Shown here piece after piece: positions 1 through 6,570 of a DNA stretch of 14,359 nucleotides (within the stretch, counting starts at the first letter, position 1; the number at the start of each line of letters is the position of its first letter). Source of the DNA: Dehalococcoidia bacterium UBA3254 (GTDB taxonomy: Bacteria > Chloroflexota > Dehalococcoidia > Dehalococcoidales > UBA3254); contig DEUU01000481.1 in NCBI GenBank assembly GCA_002362735.1, forward strand, positions 1-14,359, given 5' to 3'. The position numbers and the translations under genes were made by a program. A model generated the notes under the pieces. It made no database searches. It worked only from the letters and a program-made list of their open reading frames with translations, and was not told where the DNA came from.

Positions 1-629
1 TCGTGACTTTCTTTATTAATTATGAGAAAAGCCAGAATAAGATAGTGGGGAAACCCGCAAAGCCGGCCAGGGCAGTAATTCTGGAAAAAACTGCCATACC
101 CCCGGCACTGGTTCTGCTTTGTATCACCCTGACTTACGGCGGTATAGTGAGTTTTATACCTTTGTATGCCGGAGCCCGCGGGGTTCAAAATATCGGTTTA
201 TTTTTCACGGTTTATGCGCTGGTATTATTAATCAGCCGGCCTATAATTGGAAAATTGGCTGACAGGTATGGCGGGCGCAAATTCGTGGCTCCGGGAATTT
301 TGTTGATCGCTGCAGCCCTGGGTGTTCTTATTAAAGCCGACTCACTGCCGTTATTCCTGCTCAGCGGTATCATCTACGGCATCGGGTTTGCGACGGTGCA
401 GCCCATTTTAAATGCTATCGTAGTATCCCTGGCGCCTCCTGAAAGAAGAGGGGCTGCCAATGCTACTTTTACGACAGCTATGGACCTTGGAATCGGGATT
501 GGCTCCATTCTCCTTGGCTTCATAGTTCAAAAAGCTGGCTATGAATATATGTATGGGATTTCAGCTATTATCCCTCTCTTGGCCATCGCCATTTACTACC
601 TGACCCTTTATAGAAAGCTGGCCCGTTAA
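1..629 (+). CDS. MFS transporter, C-terminal half (5' partial)
   Basis: This is the C-terminal half of a major facilitator superfamily permease. The frame is open at the window edge, so the gene starts outside and the GTG at position 3 is probably internal. The visible 208 residues hold about six hydrophobic segments (near residues 31-55, 64-80, 96-110, 115-142, 156-174 and 184-202). Between the second and third is GKLADRYGGRK, the MFS motif A-like loop that repeats at the start of the second six-helix bundle. The polar stretch around residues 8-28 fits the central cytoplasmic loop. The substrate cannot be read from this half; drug or metabolite export is the common role of this short-loop type. 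The gene converges on the hydrolase gene to its right with about 39 bp between stops, and I saw no convincing terminator there. Confidence 0.85.
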   Translation, partial: VTFFINYEKSQNKIVGKPAKPARAVILEKTAIPPALVLLCITLTYGGIVSFIPLYAGARGVQNIGLFFTVYALVLLISRPIIGKLADRYGGRKFVAPGILLIAAALGVLIKADSLPLFLLSGIIYGIGFATVQPILNAIVVSLAPPERRGAANATFTTAMDLGIGIGSILLGFIVQKAGYEYMYGISAIIPLLAIAIYYLTLYRKLAR

Positions 630-668
630 ACGGAATTGGAAAAGGCAGTTTCTGAAAAAAGGCTTAGG

Positions 669-1301
669 TCAGCATAAGTGCGGATTATTCCGGCGCTCAG
701 CTCCTACCATGGTTTGACGGCCGTGTCCCGGATAAAGCTGGTATTCATCGGGCAAGACCATCAACCGGCTGTGAATACTATCAATCAGTTGCCCGCGGCT
801 GCTTCCCGGCAGGACAGTCATGCCGATACCGCGATACATCAACGTATCTCCGGTAAATACCTTGTTATCCATATGCAGACAAATGCTACCGGGGGTGTGA
901 CCGGGCGTATGGATAACCTTAAAATGCAGGTCGCCAATTTCAATGAAATCGCCTTCACTAAGCAATCTGTCAGGAGGATCGGGGGTTCTATAAGAAATTC
1001 CCCACATCATGCTGTATTCCCTCGAGCCATAAAGGAAATCATTATCAGCTCGATGAAGGGCTACCGGCGCCCCGGTATGGGACTTGATCTCATACAAAGC
1101 GGCAATATGATCAGCATGGCCGTGGGTTAAAACGATGGTCTTGATTTTCAGGCAAGTGCCGTTCAGGGTATTGATTATCTCCCTGGCGTTACCTCCAGGA
1201 TCGATAATTAACCCTTCTTCGGTTTTTTCCGAACCAACTAAATAGCAATTAGCGGCAAATGCTCCAACTGTGAGTCGAGTAATTAAAACTCCATCCATCA
1301 T
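669..1301 (-). CDS. MBL-fold metallo-hydrolase, glyoxalase II-like
   Basis: A 210-residue metallo-beta-lactamase-fold hydrolase of the hydroxyacylglutathione hydrolase-like group. The metal-binding residues are all present: T-H60-G-H62-A-D64-H65, then H135 in HTPGHTPGS, D152 in FTGDTLMYRGIG, and H193 in YPGHG. The N-terminal NCYLVG and IIDPGG strands are typical of the family. The length suits the short bacterial forms that lack the C-terminal helical domain of true glyoxalase II, so the substrate (a thioester or related metabolite) is unassigned. The start is the first of two adjacent ATGs. No clear ribosome binding site precedes either one, but the distance to NCYLVG matches the family. It stands alone on the - strand, convergent with the transporter gene and divergent from the small frame at 1594. 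Confidence 0.9.
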   Translation of the reverse strand: MMDGVLITRLTVGAFAANCYLVGSEKTEEGLIIDPGGNAREIINTLNGTCLKIKTIVLTHGHADHIAALYEIKSHTGAPVALHRADNDFLYGSREYSMMWGISYRTPDPPDRLLSEGDFIEIGDLHFKVIHTPGHTPGSICLHMDNKVFTGDTLMYRGIGMTVLPGSSRGQLIDSIHSRLMVLPDEYQLYPGHGRQTMVGAERRNNPHLC

Positions 1302-1593
1302 TTCAATTTTAGAACAATTTTATTCCCAACATCATCTATTAAATATTACCATTTATCTTCCAGTTTTTCCCTCACCGTCAGGATGACTATAGGAACATCT
1401 GAAAAAGATCGAATGAAACCTTACAACACCAGGCTTTCTATTTCTGCTAGAATATTCCCTTGAGTTGTTATCATCAATACGTCTTAATCTTGGCGAGCGT
1501 GTTCCGAATTCCTGTTCGGTAGATGCATTCAATGTAAAAAACCTTGCCTAATATAATTATATTTAGACACTACACGCTGTAAAGGGGGTAGCT
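1302..1593. other. Intergenic region between divergent genes
   Basis: This AT-rich stretch separates the hydrolase (-) from the 40-codon frame (+). It holds a plausible + strand promoter (1528-1557) and a small dyad at 1504-1519, CCGAA and TTCGG around a 6-nt loop, just upstream of that promoter. No RNA gene, repeat or further coding frame was recognised. Confidence 0.5.
1528..1557 (+). promoter_or_regulatory. Candidate sigma-70-type promoter
   Basis: A perfect TATAAT lies at 1552-1557, preceded 18 bp upstream by a weak -35 element, TTCAAT at 1528-1533. Transcription would start near 1564, giving a leader of about 30 nt before the ATG at 1594, with the strong AAAGGGGG ribosome binding site at 1581-1588. 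It would serve the 40-codon frame and probably the CDGSH gene behind it. The region is AT-rich, so a chance match is possible. Confidence 0.45.
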
Positions 1594-1716
1594 ATGATTA
1601 TGAACCAGGGAATCTTGCGTCAACATGGTGAAGCCAATATGATCCATATGGGTAAAAACATCGTAACCTTCGTATTAAGCGGAGAAGAGACCTGTAGCCA
1701 GATTCGCCAGCTCTAA
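1594..1716 (+). CDS. 40-residue ORF resembling a truncated cupin N-terminus
   Basis: A 40-codon frame, ATG to TAA, with a very good ribosome binding site (AAAGGGGG, 5 nt before the ATG) and a candidate promoter upstream. Its middle, M-G-K-N-I-V-T-F-V-L-S-G-E-E-T, resembles the opening strand of small cupin-domain proteins, where a [V/I]TFLxSGEET-like stretch is followed by a glycine-rich turn and the metal-binding histidines. Here the frame stops right after that strand, and no other frame before the next gene continues a cupin. I infer a remnant of a cupin gene that kept its promoter and start, or less likely a genuine short peptide or leader of the CDGSH gene 79 bp downstream. The cupin assignment rests on a short match. 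Confidence 0.4.
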   Translation: MIMNQGILRQHGEANMIHMGKNIVTFVLSGEETCSQIRQL

Positions 1717-1785
1717 TTTATTTAGCAGAGTACTTATTAAATTATTGATTAACTTCTTTCAATAATTGGCCTTGGATTCTGCTGT

Positions 1786-1791
1786 AAGGAG
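1786..1791 (+). promoter_or_regulatory. Ribosome binding site deciding the CDGSH gene start
   Basis: AAGGAG lies 4 nt before the ATG at 1796. An in-frame TTG at 1766 has no comparable site and would add ten unconserved residues, so ATG 1796 is the better start. Confidence 0.7.
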
Positions 1792-1795
1792 AACG

Positions 1796-2500
1796 ATGAA
1801 AAACAACAAACAAGCCCAAAGCAAGGGAAAAAACCATGTATTCAAAATTAAAGTGACAAAGGATGGACCCTATATTGTTACCGGAGGAGTCCCTCTTACC
1901 GCCGAAATAATTATCCTGGATGCCGATGGACAATGCCTTGCCTGGCGAGAGACCAGAGGATATCCTGAGCAGAAAATTTATTCACTCTGCCGCTGTGGAA
2001 AGTCTAAGAACAAGCCATTTTGTGACAATACTCATAAAACAATCAACTTTGATGGTACTGAAACAGCGAGTCAACTCCCATATTTACAGGAGTGCAAGAA
2101 ATACACAGGGACAACATTAGATTTAACTGATGCCAAACTTTTGTGTGCGCATGCTGGTTTCTGCGACCGCTCAAAGGGTATCTGGAATCTTATCTCACAT
2201 TCGGAAGAACCCGGATCCAGGGAGATAGCGATTGAAGAGGCTTTCAACTGTCCCTCAGGAAGGTTGGTAGTTTGGGATAAGGAAAGCCAGGCAATGGAGC
2301 CTCGTTTATCCCCTTCGATAGGATTGATGGAATTACCCAATGGAGAACTCTGTGGCCAGATCTGGGTTAAAGGAGGCATTCTGATTGAATCTGCTAACGG
2401 TGAATCATACGAGATCCGCAATCGAGTAACTCTCTGCGGATGTGGCCAAAGCTCTCGCAAACCTTTTTGTGATGGTACCCATCGAAAGAAATATAAATAG
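1796..2500 (+). CDS. Double CDGSH-type iron-sulfur protein
   Basis: A 234-residue soluble protein with two CDGSH iron-sulfur motifs. The first is C65-x-C67-x8-C76-x3-H80 (ending PFCDNTH), the second C214-x-C216-x8-C225-x3-H229 (ending PFCDGTH). In this family three cysteines and one histidine hold a redox-active 2Fe-2S cluster. Between them is a conserved segment with C117, H119, C123 and C152 (LCAHAGFCD and NCPSGRLVVWD), as in bacterial CDGSH proteins that carry an additional divergent iron-sulfur-like region. No signal peptide or membrane segment is seen, so a cytoplasmic redox or cluster-handling role is likely; the specific function is unknown. The start is ATG 1796. It lies 79 bp behind the truncated cupin frame and may share its promoter. 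The second motif sits at the extreme C-terminus, so the protein appears complete. Confidence 0.88.
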   Translation: MKNNKQAQSKGKNHVFKIKVTKDGPYIVTGGVPLTAEIIILDADGQCLAWRETRGYPEQKIYSLCRCGKSKNKPFCDNTHKTINFDGTETASQLPYLQECKKYTGTTLDLTDAKLLCAHAGFCDRSKGIWNLISHSEEPGSREIAIEEAFNCPSGRLVVWDKESQAMEPRLSPSIGLMELPNGELCGQIWVKGGILIESANGESYEIRNRVTLCGCGQSSRKPFCDGTHRKKYK

Positions 2501-2569
2501 TCATGCTGGTCTGATTGGCAGAAATGAATATATTGCCATTTTCAATTATTTGAATCAGGAGTGAAAAGT

Positions 2570-2604
2570 ATATTGAACAACGATAACAAATTAAAATTCA
2601 ATAT
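2570..2604. repeat. 8-bp inverted repeat upstream of the dehydrogenase gene
   Basis: ATATTGAA at 2570-2577 is perfectly complementary to TTCAATAT at 2597-2604, with a 19-nt AT-rich spacer. It lies about 55 bp before the GTG start of the dehydrogenase gene and could be an operator. It is not a terminator: there is no GC stem and no T-run. AT-rich sequence produces such matches by chance. Confidence 0.3.
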
Positions 2605-2649
2605 GTTGTAGAATTAAACAGCAATATTCTAGTTCTCTGCGAATAAGTT

Positions 2650-2654
2650 GGAGG
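2650..2654 (+). promoter_or_regulatory. Ribosome binding site deciding the SDR gene start
   Basis: GGAGG (2650-2654) precedes GTG 2660 by 5 nt. The in-frame TTG at 2648 overlaps this site and cannot use it, so GTG 2660 is preferred. It places the Rossmann strand at residues 2-6, as is normal for the family. Confidence 0.7.
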
Positions 2655-2659
2655 ATGCC

Positions 2660-3610
2660 GTGACTAAGCTAATTACCGGAGGTTTAGGATTTATTGGTTC
2701 TAATCTCGCTCGAAAGCTGGTCGAGATGGGTGAAGAGGTGGTACTTTTTGACGTGACTTCCAGGTCCAGGTTAATCGAAGACATCCAGAACAAGGTAACC
2801 GTCGTGCAGGGCGCCCTGGAAAATTGGGCGCAGGTGCTGGAAGCCGTTAAGAAATACAAAATTAGCAGCATTTACCATACGGGCGCTTTACTCTCAGCAG
2901 CCGCAGAGGCGGCTCCATTTACTGCTTACTCGGTAAATGCGAACGGAACCTTCCATGTACTTGAAGCCTCCCGACTATTTGACGTTGAGACGGTGATTTT
3001 TCTCAGTTCAATCGCTTCTTATGGAGTCGGAATTCCAGATCGAGTTAATGACGATACGACACAGAGACCCACTACGATGTATGGTGTTACCAAGGTTTTC
3101 GGAGAACGCCTGGGAGAATATTATAAAATTAAATTCGGCTTAAACTTTAGAGGCCTCAGGTTCCCCTCGGTAATCGGGCCTGGACGCGGTGGAGGTGGTG
3201 CTAGCGCCTATAGCAGCCTCATTATCCAGGAACCAGCCATGGGAAGACCATACGTGGTCTTTGTAGATGAGAAGGCCAAAATGCCGCTACTTTATATCGA
3301 GGATGCCGTACAATCCATGATCCAGATAGAAAATGTACCTGAGGAGAAATTAAAAAGACGGGTCTACAATATCGAGGGTTTCTCCCCCACTGCCGAACAG
3401 CTTGCTTCAGCCGTTAAAAGACATATTCCAGAAGCGGTCATTAGATTTAAACCAGACCCTGAAATGGTAGCCATCATTAGAAGCTGGCCCAGGGAACTGG
3501 ATGATACCAATGCTCGCCGTGACTGGGGATGGAAAACACGATTTGATCTGGATGCGGCCGTGGAAGATTTTATTAAAGAATTGCGCGCCAAAAAACAATT
3601 ATATACTTAA
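2660..3610 (+). CDS. SDR-family NAD-dependent dehydrogenase, L-threonine 3-dehydrogenase-like
   Basis: A 316-residue extended short-chain dehydrogenase/reductase. The N-terminus carries the NAD-binding TGGLGFIG motif (residues 6-13). The catalytic residues are visible as a serine in FLSSIASYG (about 116-117) and the Y141-x3-K145 pair in TTMYGVTKVFGE. Several blocks match the short-chain L-threonine 3-dehydrogenase group rather than sugar epimerases: PTTMYGVTK, FRGLRFP followed by a glycine-rich loop (near 174-180), KMPLLYIEDA (about 207-216), and the C-terminal SWPRELDD and ARRDWGWK with FDLD. That enzyme oxidises L-threonine to 2-amino-3-oxobutyrate. A related epimerase or reductase activity cannot be excluded, because the substrate-binding positions cannot be verified by eye. 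The gene stands alone and converges on the methyltransferase gene. Confidence 0.85.
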   Translation: MTKLITGGLGFIGSNLARKLVEMGEEVVLFDVTSRSRLIEDIQNKVTVVQGALENWAQVLEAVKKYKISSIYHTGALLSAAAEAAPFTAYSVNANGTFHVLEASRLFDVETVIFLSSIASYGVGIPDRVNDDTTQRPTTMYGVTKVFGERLGEYYKIKFGLNFRGLRFPSVIGPGRGGGGASAYSSLIIQEPAMGRPYVVFVDEKAKMPLLYIEDAVQSMIQIENVPEEKLKRRVYNIEGFSPTAEQLASAVKRHIPEAVIRFKPDPEMVAIIRSWPRELDDTNARRDWGWKTRFDLDAAVEDFIKELRAKKQLYT

Positions 3611-3688
3611 CCCTTGGAGAACGAATTTAATAAAGGATTTATTTCACGGCTTCTGAAATAATCAATCATTTCGGGAGGGGGCTATTTG

Positions 3689-3708
3689 GACCCTGCCATT
3701 ACCGGGTC
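3689..3708. terminator. Weak hairpin between convergent genes
   Basis: GACCC and GGGTC form a 5-bp stem around a 10-nt loop, about midway between the stop codons at 3610 and 3731. No T-run follows on either strand, so intrinsic termination is doubtful. It is the best candidate in this convergent gap. Confidence 0.2.
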
Positions 3709-3730
3709 TGAATTTCAATTGTACCCCATA

Positions 3731-4432
3731 TTAAGTCGCTCTCGGTGCTGCTAAAGGGCCTCTTTTTACACAAACATCTAATTTCACAAAATCTGCGTTG
3801 ACGTGATATTGATGAATATCGGAACGGATAAGCATAGCTCTCAATTCGGGAATCGTATAGCTGGCTAATATTGATTTCGGCCATAAACCCCGCTGCTGCT
3901 GGCTCATAAAGAGGGAAATTGCTCGAATAATAGCTCCCCAGAAAATACTCCCCAGTACTCGCCGGTTATCTCTAATGAGGATTAGGCCGGTGTCTTTGGT
4001 GACACGCTGTATCTCCTTAAGAACTGCCTCCGGCCGCTTCCAGTGATGCAGAGAAGCGTAACTGATAACCAGGTCAAAGCATTTTTCTCCAAATGGCATC
4101 CGATCAGCTGAGCCCAGGACCGTAGAAAGTCTTTTCTGCAGCCCGGATTGAGCGATATTTTCATCTGCCTTTTTCAACATATTTTCCGAATTGTCCAACC
4201 CCACTATTTCAAAGCTGCAATTCCTGGCCCTGGCCAGCTCAATTGCCAGCAATCCGCTGCCTGTTCCGATATCTAATACTCTTCCGCACCGGATCCCGCT
4301 GGAGAGAATTTTAGAGACAAAAAACTTATACTCGGGATTTAAATAAATCCTGGCGTATTTATCATATTGAGCTACCTCATCTTTTGCGGAGATAGGCTCT
4401 CGTTCCAGTTGAACTCGCTTAGCAGTGGTCAT
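3731..4432 (-). CDS. Class I SAM-dependent methyltransferase
   Basis: A 233-residue Rossmann-fold methyltransferase of the Methyltransf_11/UbiE-like type. Motif I is VLDIGTGSGLLAIELA (residues 52-67), the acidic end of strand 2 is GLDNSENML (78-86), and motifs II/III appear as GSADRMPFGEKCFDLVIS (107-124) with SLHHW after it. There is no membrane segment; the C-terminal 40 residues are unremarkable. The protein begins with the ATG at 4432, which has only a weak GAG-type ribosome binding site. It is the last gene of the long - strand run, 62 bp after the UbiA-family gene. The pairing resembles prenylation followed by ring methylation in quinone synthesis, but the signature differs enough from MenG/UbiE that this substrate is only an inference. 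Confidence 0.85.
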   Translation of the reverse strand: MTTAKRVQLEREPISAKDEVAQYDKYARIYLNPEYKFFVSKILSSGIRCGRVLDIGTGSGLLAIELARARNCSFEIVGLDNSENMLKKADENIAQSGLQKRLSTVLGSADRMPFGEKCFDLVISYASLHHWKRPEAVLKEIQRVTKDTGLILIRDNRRVLGSIFWGAIIRAISLFMSQQQRGLWPKSILASYTIPELRAMLIRSDIHQYHVNADFVKLDVCVKRGPLAAPRAT

Positions 4433-4494
4433 CTTATCTCGCTCATACCATCCTATGTTTTCTGATGGGTGTAAATCTTTCTTGACAGGTAGTT

Positions 4495-5436
4495 TTATCG
4501 ATAGAAAAAAATAAAAATACTTAATAATATGCTTAACCTGGCTGCCAGCATAAAGTATGTAGCCGATGTGAAAGCTTTGATTCCTTTTGCAAAGTTTCCA
4601 GGATCTTTAACAAACCGGTGATTGATTATTAAAGCAAAAACCCACACACTGATTACCGGTATCAGGTAGGCGATTCCGAGATTACCATAAAGGCCTGCGA
4701 ATATAGCCATCCCCAGGGTAATAAAAAGAAATATTAAACCCAGATTTACTGCCGTTTGAGGCGAAGTCTTAATAAACAATGCCGGGACCTGAGTTAATTT
4801 TAGGCCTCGTATTTTGCGGATTGGGTGCAGGGGTGAATAAACCATAATATGCCAGGCTTGCCAGCTAGCGGAAAAGAAGTATAAAATCCAGGGCATCCAT
4901 GAGGAAAAGATGGTTTCCGGTGAGAAAGCCGTCCAGCCACACAGCCAGAGCATCCCTTGAATAGGCGGAAGGACCAGATATCCGATTCTGTCTCGCAGAT
5001 AGGCAGAGTAGAGGCAGCCCAGTAAAATGGTTACACTGGAAAAAATAAAACATATCGGATTGAAGAAGATCCAGATCAGAGTAAGAGATACCATAAAAGT
5101 GAATATTGAGAAAAGTAATACCGGTTCACGTGATAAACGATTACTGGGGATGGGTCGGCCGGGCCAGCATTCGATATCACGGCGCGAATCTATATAATCA
5201 TTAAAAGCATGGATTCCGCTGTAAGCCAGTATGGCAGCCAGAAAACCTGCCAGGCAGAGGTCCCAGCGTGGGAATCCCCTGTAAGCCAGGGCGGCGGCGG
5301 AAGCGACTCCGAGGGCTCCCATAAAAGTCAGGATTGGACGGGTGATATCCGCCAGACCAGCTAATTTTTCACACAGCGAATAGCTTTCCTTGACGGTATT
5401 ACCCCGTCCCATCCAGCGCTGCGTTATGGTGGCCAT
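4495..5436 (-). CDS. UbiA-family prenyltransferase, second Asp motif missing
   Basis: A 313-residue polytopic membrane protein with about eight or nine hydrophobic helices. The first UbiA signature is intact: N79-D80-Y81-I82-D83 with D87, followed by GRPIPSNRLS (93-102), which binds the Mg-diphosphate of the prenyl donor. The usual second signature in the loop after helix 6 (DxxxD, as in D-x-E-G-D-x-x-x-G-x-x-T-L-P) is absent. That region reads SPLHPIRKIRGLKL (201-214), and there is no Asp or Glu at all between E174 and D278. Family members attach isoprenoid chains to aromatic or glycerol-phosphate acceptors. Here the chemistry may be changed, or the protein may bind a prenyl lipid without the usual turnover. 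Its ATG lies 3 bp after the cytochrome b gene and its GAGGG ribosome binding site lies inside that gene's end, so translation is probably coupled. Confidence 0.85.
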   Translation of the reverse strand: MATITQRWMGRGNTVKESYSLCEKLAGLADITRPILTFMGALGVASAAALAYRGFPRWDLCLAGFLAAILAYSGIHAFNDYIDSRRDIECWPGRPIPSNRLSREPVLLFSIFTFMVSLTLIWIFFNPICFIFSSVTILLGCLYSAYLRDRIGYLVLPPIQGMLWLCGWTAFSPETIFSSWMPWILYFFSASWQAWHIMVYSPLHPIRKIRGLKLTQVPALFIKTSPQTAVNLGLIFLFITLGMAIFAGLYGNLGIAYLIPVISVWVFALIINHRFVKDPGNFAKGIKAFTSATYFMLAARLSILLSIFIFFYR

Positions 5437-5439
5437 CTT

Positions 5440-6558
5440 TTATCCCTCGCCTTGATTATCACCCGTAATCTGGACATATTCCCGTTTGAACCACTGCTGA
5501 TATTTAGATTTAATCATTTTACCGGTGAATATTACGGTGTTCATGGGGAAGGCTGTCGCCTGAAGATGACCGTAGTACATATGGACAATCAAAATAAACC
5601 CAACTGCCAGCACAGCTTCATCACGATGAGCAGTAGCCACCACGGTAAAAGCCCATCCGGATAAAAATTGACTGAAGAAAGCGGGCAGCATCATGATTAC
5701 CCCGGTAATCACCATGACTGGCATTCCCCAGAAAATAGCCCAGTAGTCAATCTTCTGACCATATTGGAATCTTTCATATTCCGGCTCATGTTTACGCTGG
5801 CCAACTATCCAGAGAAAGGAAAGAATGATGTCCTTGATGTCCTTGAAACTGGGTAACATGGCGTAGGGAAATTTACCTTTCGAGAAATAGCCGTATCCAA
5901 TGTAAGCCAGATGATAAAAGCAGTCAATAACCATGACGAGAGCGGCTGCATCATGGACTAGCCGCAGCAGGTTCGGTCCTCCAAAAAGGCCGGTAAACCA
6001 TTGAAAAGTAGGCCAGTCGGGAAAACCTCTGAGCATCCCCGTAACCGCAAGTATGATGAAGGAAGCCATCAGCAGTATATGCTGAATCCGCTGGTGGATA
6101 TCAAAACGAGAAATATATTCGCCCGATACGCGGTCTTTGCCCTCATTCTCATTTTTCCAGGATTTATTCAGTTTGTTCAGCCAGTTATATTCTTCATCCC
6201 AGGCGTTAGACTCACCCCGGCGGCTGATCAGGAACCTTCGGCCTATCTCCAGAAAGATGATCAGGGTAACCGGAATGAGAACCCCGGCTGTCAGGAGAAA
6301 AAAGAACCAGCGCGTAATGGTTACTGCGATGTGAGATACATCATTGATACCAATATAGCTGAAATAGGATGCAGTTGAATAAATATTAAAAGGATGGATC
6401 GGCAAAATATCCAGCAAAACCAGAATTAGCCCTATCGCTTCTATGACAAGGATCCCGCAGACAAGAGGGAAATAATATCGAGGCAAGCTGTTTTTTTTGG
6501 ATTCGCCAACATTGGCCATCAAGGTGCTATCGAAGATAATTTCCTGGGAATTATTCAT
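5440..6558 (-). CDS. Cytochrome b subunit, formate dehydrogenase gamma-like
   Basis: A 372-residue dihaem cytochrome b of the formate dehydrogenase gamma / Ni-Fe hydrogenase b-type group. Two extra N-terminal helices (about 29-53 and 80-106) are followed by a charged loop of about 45 residues and the four-helix core (about 157-175, 199-222, 271-293, 303-331). Candidate haem ligands are H155 and H160 (FDIHQRIQH), H202 and H216 (RLVHD and CFYHLAYIGYG), and H311, H326 and H331 (TAHRDE and VHMYYGHLQATAFP). The closing block resembles the end of FdnI-type subunits. In the family it passes electrons between an Fe-S partner and quinone in the membrane. It begins 12 bp after the molybdoenzyme gene, with GGAGGG before the ATG. 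Together with the NrfD-like subunit it gives this CISM two different membrane anchors. Confidence 0.88.
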   Translation of the reverse strand: MNNSQEIIFDSTLMANVGESKKNSLPRYYFPLVCGILVIEAIGLILVLLDILPIHPFNIYSTASYFSYIGINDVSHIAVTITRWFFFLLTAGVLIPVTLIIFLEIGRRFLISRRGESNAWDEEYNWLNKLNKSWKNENEGKDRVSGEYISRFDIHQRIQHILLMASFIILAVTGMLRGFPDWPTFQWFTGLFGGPNLLRLVHDAAALVMVIDCFYHLAYIGYGYFSKGKFPYAMLPSFKDIKDIILSFLWIVGQRKHEPEYERFQYGQKIDYWAIFWGMPVMVITGVIMMLPAFFSQFLSGWAFTVVATAHRDEAVLAVGFILIVHMYYGHLQATAFPMNTVIFTGKMIKSKYQQWFKREYVQITGDNQGEG

Positions 6559-6570
6559 GTTACCCTCCTG

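Noticed and set aside
678..1130. 150-codon open frame on the + strand
   Set aside because: It lies antisense within the metallo-hydrolase gene, whose complete active site proves the - strand frame; the + frame has no recognisable domain.
2071..2460. 129-codon open frame on the - strand
   Set aside because: It is antisense to the CDGSH gene, which has two intact metal motifs on the + strand.
3611..3730. Other short inverted repeats (TTTCA/TGAAA, GAAAT/ATTTC) as terminators
   Set aside because: Stems are only 5 bp and AT-rich, with no following T-run; only the GACCC/GGGTC pair was kept, at low confidence.
4495..5436. Haem O synthase (CtaB) serving the oxidase
   Set aside because: cbb3 oxidases use haem b, not haem O or A, and the RPIPSNRLS block fits other UbiA groups better than CtaB.
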